NCBI GenBank assembly: GCA_037179385.1
Contig: CM074195.1
Location: 30,770,222-30,834,221, forward strand
Length of the DNA: 64,000 bases
Reading direction: 5' to 3'
Source of the DNA: Holothuria scabra
Taxonomy: Eukaryota; Echinodermata; Holothuroidea; Aspidochirotida; Holothuriidae
Part shown: positions 36,601 through 45,618 of the stretch, piece by piece
How positions within the stretch are numbered: the stretch's first letter is position 1
Layout of the letters: each line of letters starts with the position of its first letter
Translations under genes and position numbers: made by a program
Notes under the pieces: generated by a model
What the model was told of the DNA's origin: nothing
Databases searched by the model: none
The model's input: only the letters and a program-made list of their open reading frames with translations

Positions 36601-38065
36601 TCAAAGAAAGCGAGATTTATTTCAACTAGTGCCACAAAGTGCCACTTTTTTAAAAGAGCACCGAATATTTCTTTGATACTTTTTAAGTGAATTTCCTAAA
36701 AACATTCCACAGGGTAGGGGAAACCTTCTCCCTGTACATCCCTGCCTCATGATGGCAATCCATGTCCTCTTTGCCAGAAAATAAATGCAATTACCTTATT
36801 TTTATCAGTCCCCAACCCCATTTCCTGTGGTCCCTGAAAAGTGGAACCACTGGCTGAAACAGCATTGCTGCTCATTTTCCTCACTAATTGGGAACTTGCA
36901 GACATGAGATGCGGATTTCAAGGCTGATCGTCTTGCCGACACTTTTCCCTGACCTGGGCCCCTTCTGGCAAATCCTGGATCCGCCACTGACGGTAAAGTT
37001 GCATTGTAAGATATACTGCGGTAGATCAAGCTCCACTTTGTTCAATCAAATAATAACCCGACCCACTCCAAATATCACGCCGTCATTATCTGAACACATA
37101 AATATTGAAAGTACTGCCTCGGAAGTACTTCCATGCATAAGCCATATGAATAATCTCCTTTCCATGGTACTAAGTCATTTCAACAATTTCCGATAATTCC
37201 TAGAGGGTTGTCTGGCAAAAATCGTGGTAGTCCATAGGCATCTTTTGGGGCTGAAAGGCGTTTTCTTGTCCCTAACTCTTTTCCATTTGTTTCGGCGGTG
37301 CGGTTCAATCCGCTCGTACCAGATCAATATTTTTCTTTAAGTGAGCAGCTAGGAAGGTGTTTCCGAACTGCAATTTATTCTATTGGGATCCAGGGAGGTC
37401 AATTTGCGCTTCACTTTTGACACTCTTTGAACTGTCGGTCACCTCGGGACTATAAGACTTAGCGTTTTCTAGGGCAGGGTAACACGTTTAATGAGTACTA
37501 TTCTACTCCTGGGAAATGGACTGAAACTCGAAACTGTTCCGCAGAATGACCACAATTCTCTTATGATTTCCTCGATAAACGATACTTCGTATCCAGTTCG
37601 CAGGGCAAGGACATGGAGCAATTCTTTCCTAAGATTAATTGTAAACTATTCCTACTTTTCATCAGCCTATCGTATATTTTTGCTTTCTCCTTTTTTGCAG
37701 TGATTATTAAGCTAATAACAAAAGTTAACGAAGAAGGTGATTGGGTTTTTATCCTATAATTTTCAAAATAAGAGGCAGCAGCGCGGGTAGTAAAAGGAAT
37801 CAATTTCCAATTTCATGCAACCAATTCAAGGAGGTAGAGACTTAATTTCACCTCGGGATATTTTGGCGACACAAATGTCACTGATTTCCCAACACAGCAG
37901 ATGAGTACTGTTTAATTTCTTGGAAATTTAAATAGTTTTATTTATTATACATAGAAAGGCAATATTGAGTGACTAATTGGTTATGTCCACGTCCTGTAAG
38001 ATTCGTCAGGAAGAGCCGTTCAAGCGTGTAGAAACTGTAGTCAAGGCTGCACTATGAATCGAACC

Positions 38066-38068
<3 letters not shown>
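36601..38068. other. Noncoding stretch with an orphan hAT end
   Basis: A hAT-like right end, ggatccgccactg, ends at 36989. Its left end was not found. The minus-strand frame at 36805-37029 is a translation of that end. Otherwise nothing recognised. Confidence 0.45.

Positions 38069-38154
<86 letters not shown>
38069..38154. repeat. (TA)n microsatellite abutting a Penelope-like element
   Basis: About 86 bp of pure TA directly next to the 5' end of the PLE fragment at 38155. Confidence 0.97.
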
Positions 38155-38155
<1 letters not shown>

Positions 38156-39010
38156 CTAGTATTATTTCTTTCTCCCACGGTGTTATCGCCACACTCGCCC
38201 AAAAACCGGCTTTTATCACATTGAAAGACCATAAGAAAATTTCCCGAATCATGTCCAATGCAGGCTGATAAATCCAGCAAAGTCTGAGATCGGCCTTATT
38301 AGCAAGCTCATCCTCGACCGCATCAACACCGATGTAATTAATACTACCAAATTACAACAATGGAAAAATCCGCAAGCAGTAATAGACTGGTTTAAGGACA
38401 TACCAGACAAACATGAATGCTCGTTTTTTGCTTTTGATATTGTGGAGTTCCACCCTTTAATCAACGAAAAACTCCTACAAGACGCATTGCAATTTGCTTC
38501 TGAACACACCCAAATAACACCGTGGGAGAAAGAAATATTATTATTTAGCACAACATTATACATTTTTGGGTACAACCCACCCTACAGTAGACACGTCACG
38601 ACGAAAGTTGGTAAACTATTCTTACAACTACTGGACAAGCACTTTCCAAAAGGTAACCCACTCCACAAAATTTTCACAGTTGTATGGATAATATGGCCCA
38701 CATAATTAGCGCAGATAACAAATCCATCTTGGCCAACGGGGCACGCACAACAAAGGTGTGTAATTGCAGGACACCAACCAATTGCCCACTGAATGGTCTA
38801 TGCCAAACAAAAACCATTGTGTATCAGGCATCAGTCACATCCCAAAAGAGGCTCGTACATTTACATAGGGGCCTGCGACACCGAATTTAAGAAGAGATGG
38901 TACCACCACAAATCCTCCTTCAAACTCGAACACATACGCAACGACACCGAACTTACCAAACACATATGAAATCTCCGCGAAAACAACTTCAACTTTATTG
39001 AATTCACGTT
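38155..39010 (+). pseudogene. Penelope-like element A1: RT with core deleted plus GIY-YIG
   Basis: The readable part starts near 38199 with KPAFITLKDHKK, then after a -1 frameshift CRLINPAKSEIGLISK (RT2-like region), and FFAFDIVEFHPL (motif A). Motifs B, C (YxDD) and D are missing. The sequence jumps near 38565 to the linker YSRHVTTKVGKLFLQLLD and HFPKGNPLHKIF. A Cys cluster CNCRTPTNCPLNGLC and, in another frame near 38856, YIYIGACDTEFKKRW, the GIY-YIG endonuclease core, follow. A TGA interrupts it at 38967. It is a dead, internally deleted copy. The first 40-45 bp (38155-38200) are an inverted piece of the same kind of element. Confidence 0.85.
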
Positions 39011-39129
39011 CATGTATATGTTTTTCCTTAAAGGGGAAATATACAGTTATGTATTTTATTGTTTTTCATTTCGCCTAATAATTGGATATTGTTCCGAAAA
39101 GATTGAAATTAAGGAATCCGCTTCAATGC

Positions 39130-41671
39130 TCTGGCCACAAAAAAAATTTTGGCCGACAAAATCTGTCAAGTGGCCTCCTCAAAGCTTCATAACTTGGCCG
39201 CCATTAAATCTGCTTATGCCAAACAGGAGTCTTTTTCACGTAGTCTTAGGAGAGAAACTGATCATTTGCACGAATTACTCCCCTCGGTTTCTTGTCGAAC
39301 ACAAGTAGTACGGGCACTTGATAACGCGTTTAAACAACAACAGCACAAATGTTTTCAAAGAAAATTACGGAAACTCAAGGGTCTTACAAAAGAGGACCCC
39401 ATCCTTCGACCACCGGACAATCACCATCGATGTATTACCCACTGTTTTCCTTCCCATTATCAAATTTCTGACGGGGTACCAAAGGACAAATTCATTACCC
39501 TTTCAGACCACGTCATCACTCCCCAAGAGAAAGCTGTTCTCAACAAGGGTCTTTCTTTCTGTCCTTTCTGCCCTTCGCGTGAATATTTCGGAGATGAAAG
39601 TTTCTCGCCCGAAGTGCAGCATATGCCAATTTCAGGAACGAAACCTGAATGGACGCCTAAATCGGGAAGGAATCCTTACATCGAATCCTTCGTTAGTTCG
39701 GCCAAGGCTCACCTAAACTTATTTTTAGAAGCCAACTCTCGGCGCAAAAAAATCCACCCACAACCTGTCTACTGGCCAGCGTAATGCTATCAAAAATCTC
39801 AGTTCGAACCCTGCCATCACTATCAAACAAGAGGATAAGGGGGGGGGGGGCGCAACACCATTCTAAACACAGCTGATTGCATCTCGGAAGCGGAAACACA
39901 ACTGAGACTCAGACTTCTATGTGAAGCTGCTAACCGATCCCAGCTTAAGTTATGACTCAAGAATTTAAGAAGTACGTTCTCATCTGAAGTACAGAAGTAC
40001 TAGATCAGGTTAAGCCACGTATCCCTGAGACTCACAAGCCGGGAGTGTTTTACATGCTGCCCAAAGTACATAAAGTGCCTAAACTGGTCGAAAGTAGACT
40101 TTCCTCCCTAGACCCTCCCCCCAATATCCCACCTGATTTACAGGTACATAATTTAAGTACCCCTAAGTTGTTTGAATTAGCCAAATTTCTTGACATTTTC
40201 CCTCCAGGTAGACCCATTGTCTCCTGCATAGGAACCCTTACGGAACACCTCTCTGGTTACATTGACAGTGTCCTTAACCCTTTACTGCCCTCGCTAGGCA
40301 GTTATGAAAAGGATACTGCGCATTTCCTTAGGAAACTCCAAGCCATTGGGTCCTGTCCCCCAGGTTCCCTTTTAGTTACCATGGATGTGAGTGCTCTCTA
40401 TTCTAATATTCCCCACAAGGAAGGGGTATTGGCCTGCAAAGAGTTCCTGGCTAGAAATGGTTTTTCCGCCCAGTTTATTAAAGAATTTGCTTGCATTGTT
40501 GAGTTTGTACTCACTCACAATCACTTTGTTTTCAATGAGCAATTTTATTTACAAACGAGTGGTACGGCAATGGGCAGCAGAATGGCACCCAGTTATGCCA
40601 TTATTTTCATGGCTGACTTAGAGGAAAGAATCCTCTCTAATAGCCCTTTGAAGCCCTGTAATTATTGTAGATATATCAATGATATTTTCTTCACTTGGAT
40701 TCACGGAGTAGATCCGCTCCGTCATTTCTTAACAGCCTGTAACAATGCTCTCCCTACCATCAAATTCACCTCGGAGTTCTCCGATACTGAAATCCCCTTC
40801 CTAGACGTACTAGTTGGACTGCGTAACGATAATTTTGTCACCACGCTTTACTGCAAGCCCACTGATACTCATACTTATCTCAATTTTGAGAGTTCCCACC
40901 CATACAGCTTTAAGATAGCCATTGTGTACTCCCAGTGCATCAGATTTAAACGTATCTGTTCTTCCGAATCTGAGTACAATAAACATATTTCAAATCTTGT
41001 TGCATAACGGGTACCCCTTTTCCATTATTAAAAGGGGAATTTTAAAAGCATCTGCTCTATGTCGGGAAGACCTTCTTCTTGAAAAACCGAAAGCCACTAA
41101 CTCTCGTATTCCTTTCGTTGTGGATTATTCCAGTCGAACTGACAAGTTACTCAAAGTGCTACGTCAAGACTTTGAAATTCTCAAATCGGACAGTTCCATT
41201 CACGATCTGTTCAAAGACCCCCCTCTCATGTCCCGTAGGCAACCTCCCAACCTTAAATCCCTAATTACCTCTTCTAGGCTTCCCAGTAGGTCCGACACGG
41301 GCAACCGGAAATGCGGAAAGCCTAGATGTCAAGTATGTAGTTTTTTTTATCACTGACCCCTGTTTCACCTCTCCCGGTACAATGCCCGCATCCGCCCCGG
41401 TCCTTTCAATTGTGATACCCCCAACGTCGTGTATTTGATTTTTGGTAATGAATGTGTGAATGGTAATTACATTGGTCAAACAGGTTCAAAGTTCAGGTTC
41501 AGATTCAACAACCACAAAAAGACAGTTAAAGATAAGGCCATCAGTTATCCAGTAGCCAAACATTTCAACCAATGTAATCACAACCTCTCCAATCTCAAGT
41601 TTGTCCTGTTAGGCTCTAATTACCCCACTCTCAACAATAGACTAAGGTCCGAGAGTAAGTGGATTATGTAG
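39130..41671 (+). pseudogene. Penelope-like element B: nearly full-length RT plus GIY-YIG, inactivated
   Basis: The N-terminal domain (39149-39784) includes SDHVITPQEKAVLNKGLSF and WTPKSGRNPYIESF, as in PLE proteins. The next part has a DKG motif (near 39835), RIPETHKPGVFYMLPKVHK, GRPIVSCIGTLTEHLSG, then motif A LVTMDVSALYSNIPH, motif B TSGTAMGSRMAPSY, motif C RYINDIF, and FLDVLVGL and LYCKPTD. The usual motif C is RYIDDIF, so the first catalytic Asp is Asn here. A Cys motif (CGKPRCQVC) precedes the GIY-YIG domain (VVYLIFGNECVNGNYIGQTG, HF/H and RSESKWI). Frameshifts lie near 39745, 39850 (12-G run), 41005 and 41350-41400. The element stops after WIM at the junction with copy A2. Confidence 0.92.
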
Positions 41672-41690
41672 TAACGATGCCACACACTCA
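41672..41690. other. Junction between PLE B and PLE A2
   Basis: The GIY-YIG domain of element B breaks off after its conserved Glu-x2-Trp-Ile, and within about 20 bp the GIY-YIG domain of another PLE lineage begins in the same orientation. Confidence 0.6.
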
Positions 41691-42020
41691 TACATAGGCA
41701 TGTCTGGCGGCCCATTCAAGGAAAGGTACAACAACCACAAGAAATCTTTTAACTTAGAACGTCATGAAAAAGAAACCGAGCTCTCTAAACACGTTTGGTC
41801 CCTTAAGAGGAGCGGCCAGGCTTTTACAATTCGTTGGCACATATTAGCACAGTCAAACACACATAGAACTCCATCTGGCTTTTGTAACCTTTGTCAAGCT
41901 GAAAAACTTGCTATAGTCGATCACCGTTCCCCCAACCTCTTGAACAAAAGATCGGAGATTCTATCACAATGCCGCCATCACCACAAACGCAAGAAAGTTA
42001 CTCAAGCGGGCAATGGTTAA
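41691..42020 (+). pseudogene. Penelope-like element A2: GIY-YIG C-terminus
   Basis: The frame starts at YIGMSGGPFKERYNNHKKSF and runs uninterrupted through ELSKHVWSLK and FCNLCQAEKLAIVDH to SEILSQCRHHHKRKK and a stop at 42018-42020. It is the C-terminal half of a GIY-YIG endonuclease of the same broad type as A1 (compare YIGACDTEFKKRWYHHKSSF and ELTKHI there), but clearly diverged from it. It is therefore a separate copy, not the continuation of A1. All upstream reverse transcriptase sequence is missing. The neighbouring 3' flank carries a hammerhead-like motif. Confidence 0.85.
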
Positions 42021-42057
42021 AAACCCAGAACGGCGAAGGCTTGTGTTCATTGTTAAC

Positions 42058-42110
42058 CGAGATCCCCTGACGATCGCATTGATTTGTGAGAAACTTTAAG
42101 TAGGGTTTTG
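42058..42110 (+). ncRNA. Hammerhead-ribozyme-like motif downstream of PLE A2
   Basis: Core CTGACGA (42067-42073), helix II TCGC/GTGA (42074-42077 with 42086-42089, one G-U pair), GAAA (42090-42093), short helix III from actt and aagt (42093-42101), cleavage triplet GTA (42100-42102), and helix I starting CCC/GGG (42064-42066 with 42103-42105) and continuing with one mismatch. Every invariant core base is present. It lies 47 bp after the PLE stop codon, where metazoan PLEs are known to carry hammerhead motifs. Activity is not shown by sequence, and helices I and II are weak. Confidence 0.6.
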
Positions 42111-42136
42111 TTTGCTTTTACAGCATAAATACATGG

Positions 42137-42222
42137 TATATATATATATATATTTATTTATTTATTTATTTATTCATTTATTTATTCATTCATTTATTTA
42201 TTTATATATTTATATATATAAA
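42137..42222. repeat. (TA)n-(TTTA)n microsatellite at the PLE 3' end
   Basis: A short TA run followed by imperfect TTTA/TTCA units. It follows the hammerhead-like motif by about 30 bp and probably marks the 3' boundary of the PLE A2 copy. Confidence 0.9.
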
Positions 42223-42267
42223 TAAGATAATATAATAGTTTCCGGTGTGAGCTGGCCATACATTTCA

Positions 42268-42295
42268 ACTCCAACACAACACAACACAACACAAA
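42268..42295. repeat. (ACACA)n short tandem repeat
   Basis: Four to five units of the pentamer acaac. Confidence 0.8.
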
Positions 42296-42423
42296 TTATA
42301 TCAAATTCTGTAAACGATAAAAGAAAAAAATAGAACGTTGTTGGAAATATATCTTGCTCGAATATCCATGACAGCTCTCTCTGTGCACCTAAATGGTTGT
42401 TGATGTTAGTAAGATTAGTTAGT

Positions 42424-42500
42424 TCAAGTCTAGCCAGCCACGACCTTTTTTCCAGTCATGGCTCACTGGTTTGTTTCCCTTCTCCATCACGCACAACGTC
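42424..42500. repeat. SINE-family body fragment
   Basis: Segments tctagccagccacgacc, ttttttccagtcatggctca and gtttcccttctccat match the bodies of the copies at 18.2, 19.8 and 21.2 kb in the same order. No tRNA-like head is present. Confidence 0.5.
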
Positions 42501-43100
42501 AGTAGGTTCCTAAATGGTAGTTGTAGGTTGGTTCTTATGTATTCCATTTATATCAATGTAAGCGCAAAACTGGTAAAAATGTTTCCCCTAGCTGAGAGCA
42601 TGACCCCCTTCATGACTTTTTGCCGACACGAAGTATACAAAGTTAGCCTTGAAAACTAATTCAAATTGACATACTGTACTATTTTAGCCTTGTTAATGTG
42701 ACACTAATTGTTTGTAAACTATTTTAAGACACCCACATTTGCGAATGGGTATTTGACTGAGTTCTTACGACATTTGATTTTAAAACATTTGCGGTCTAGC
42801 TTTTAATTTGAAGACCATCGTTAATTAATGGTAAAGATAACGAAATTGAATATTAGATAAAAAAAGGTATAAAAAACTGAAAATAGCCACAATTCTCATC
42901 AAAATTTGTCAAAAATTACAATTTAAGTAGACAACATGTAATTTGCACTTAATCGATAACAAGCATGAGGTCAACATGCATATCTTGTGATATTTAGGGA
43001 GGAATATGCCATATTTGGCTAATGATATTCTTTGTTTTTACAATCTTCAATTCAAATTTAATACATGTGTTGAGTTGCATAAAATTGATGCTTCTCCATT
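42501..43100. other. Noncoding stretch
   Basis: Nothing recognised beyond the dispersed repeat that begins near 43110. Confidence 0.5.
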
Positions 43101-43109
43101 AAAGGCATT

Positions 43110-43245
43110 ATGTTCAAAATGGGTCAACTTCAATTGCAAATATCTCGAGAAACGAACGCACACAATTAATGACAATTTCACAAACTTCTTGGAATATGTA
43201 CCTCTTCAACATATCAGACATGAGGACAACATGCAGAAGGGTCTG
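43110..43245 (+). repeat. Dispersed repeat family R2, copy 1
   Basis: Contains aatatctcgagaaacgaac and, about 60 bp later, gaatatgtacctcttcaaca. The same pair in the same order occurs at 61.88-61.99 kb. The 43006-43278 and 43169-43468 frames over it are not considered genes. Confidence 0.6.
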
Positions 43246-44041
43246 TCACGTCACCGTTGTTACTCGATATTTTACTAATATTACTCGACAGCCTTATGTC
43301 CTCAGCACATTGGCTAAACTGCAGGATGACAATGAGATATTTACTTCCAATGTCCTTTTCTATTTGTTAATAGAAAGCGGGCAAAGTCAAAACATATTAA
43401 AATTAAGTTTAAGGAAATTAGCTCCCCCTTCAAGCAGTAAACGGTTAGAAACAGTTTTTGTTATTTAAGGAAAGTGCCATAATTACCTTTTTTGAGGTCA
43501 GATCGCTTTTCTTTATCTAAATTTTGCGAGAGGAAACTACATGAATTAATTTCATCTCCGGTTTGCTCCATGTTGATATATACTTTTGCATAATATTCAT
43601 ACTTTAGCACAATTTTGTTACAAGTAGAATAATATGATTTATAAAGTGTGACGTCAGCATTGCCCTTGACGCTAACTACAGATGTTTCTAATTAGTCAAT
43701 AACATTATCCAAATATTAACTAAAATTGGTTTTTCTTTTAAATTTATTTTGAACGGGTCCTAACGATTAATGCTAGTTTTTGAAAACAAGGCTAGCTAAC
43801 TCAAAAAAGATGATATATTTTCCGCAAAGAAGGTCAACGTCTTTTCAAAACCTCAAATCTTATAGGAGAGTAGACTGGATTTTGTCACTACATATACACA
43901 AAACATTGTTATATAACTGAAAACAAAGCAATGAAGTTTATATTGATATTTTCTTGCGTTTTTGAATCATGCTCTTCTTCTTGGTTACTCGCCTGAAATG
44001 TGATGTTATTCACGCACGTTAACACAATTAAAGCATACGTC

Positions 44042-44100
44042 ACTCTAGGGTACAGATAATGTAACAAACTCAGGTATCAGTTACACCTAACACCGCCTTT
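44042..44100 (+). repeat. Dispersed repeat family R1, partial copy
   Basis: Matches the right part of R1 (cagataatgtaacaaactca, then ttacacctaacaccgcc). It is followed at once by a 17-G tract (44108-44124). Confidence 0.6.
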
Positions 44101-44395
44101 GATAAACGGGGGGGGGGGGGGGGGTCTTCTGTTGTATTCTTTAGAAACAACGTCGCGACATGCTTAATCAAAACCTAAGTATGAAAAGTTTCCCGAAAGA
44201 AGGGAGAAACATTTCTTTAGATTTGGGCAGTCCAAAACAACCTTCAGTAGCCTAATTGCAAAGTTTTTCTTCGGGTCCAATTTCAGGCTGTGAAAAAAGC
44301 GAGTGAGACTCAGTAAAAATACACTACTACGATCCGGTTAAAGTTACGCCACGAAATGATTCAACGAAAGTCACGCATGTGTTGTCACTGAGATA

Positions 44396-44990
44396 AGGAA
44401 AAGAAAGGTCGACCGGATAAGTTTACCTTTTGGGAGATCCAGGTGTCTTCTACTTAAATCATAGGGAGTAAAGTGTGTATCTTGGCTAAAAAGTTCCTTA
44501 CAATTTGTACCAAAGGTATTTTTGAAGTTTGCGAATGGAAGAAACATCTTTAAAAATGGTTCAAAACAATATTTTGCGGAAGTATTAATGTATAAATCAA
44601 AATAAATGTTAGCCTCCATGCAAGAAACACGGTAATATTTTACTTTGCCCTCTGTTGATTTAAGGTCACAACCACTAACTGAATGCGTGTATTGTGCATG
44701 CCATTACGTAACTGCGGTAGAAAAGCCGGCCGGACATTTGACCTTTCAGACGGTACAATGCCTTCCACTTAAATAATAGGTAGCAAAGCTGTATCTTGAA
44801 CTAAAACAACCTCACAATTTTAGCGAGAGCATCGAAGTACCTTTTTTCATGGATAACGAGTGGTAAAATTATAATTCTAAGCAAAAATGTGGACAAAGTA
44901 CTGATGTATAAATGTCAGTCACTTTGTGAAAACATGAAAATATTTGTATGCCCTGCTATCAAGTAATGTACAACCACTTAGTAAAACACA
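44396..44990. repeat. Diverged local duplication, about 300-bp spacing
   Basis: The 44396-44680 and 44735-44990 segments share ordered blocks: a gacctttt-like start, cttctacttaaatcatagg versus cttccacttaaataatagg, tgtatcttg, an attaatgtataaat-like block and cacaaccact. The minus-strand frame over the first copy (44371-44619) is not repeated intact in the second, which argues against coding. Confidence 0.55.
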
Positions 44991-45301
44991 GCGTTTTCAA
45001 GATTGCTACATTTTACAGAAGGTACACATATTTCTGACGGCCTCATGTGGACATATTTTCTAGACGAAATTTGGTGTTTATGCAATTATGCAATCAGAAA
45101 TTAAAAATATACCCGATGAAGGTCACAGTATTTCTTCAAACAAGAAACAAACAGGCAAACATTGCAATTTATATTTGGTTAATTAGGTGTCCAGCAATAC
45201 CATTCACACAAATGTTCCTCTTAAAAATGATCTACCCTAGCAAAAACAACAACCTGAATCATCCAAAATGAAGACAGGCTTTGGCTTGGTACTAATTTAC
45301 T

Positions 45302-45325
45302 GAAAACAAAACAAAACAAAACAAA
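45302..45325. repeat. (AAAAC)4 short tandem repeat
   Basis: Four to five consecutive aaaac units. Confidence 0.85.
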
Positions 45326-45408
45326 GAAATTATTCTCAATCGTTGAGCTTACAAACCATAGCTTAAGCCAACACTAAAATGCACAATCATAGAGAGCAAG
45401 TAAACCAA

Positions 45409-45618
45409 AGGTGATGTGGGGTGAAACCGGTATCTAAGTTTGTCACATGATCTGTGCTCTAGAATAAGCCATGCTTTCATTGCGTTCACACTGCGACAAA
45501 AGCAATGAACACATTCTTGATTGAGCTGTTAGCTTACCCCCAAATGTTACATAACTTTGTGTTTGTTTTAATATATTTGTTACTGTCAATCAAATAATCA
45601 CATGTGAAACCTGATAAT
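45409..45618 (-). repeat. Dispersed repeat family R1, copy b
   Basis: Inverted relative to the 31.6-kb copy: gatgtggggtgaaac, cacatgatctgtgctct, atgttacataac and tcacatgtgaaacctga appear in the reverse order expected. Confidence 0.65.

Noticed and set aside
33429..36989. Pairing of the hAT-like ends at 33429 and 36989 as one element
   Set aside because: The flanking octamers (gatacggt and acggtaaa) do not match, so they are probably ends of different insertions.
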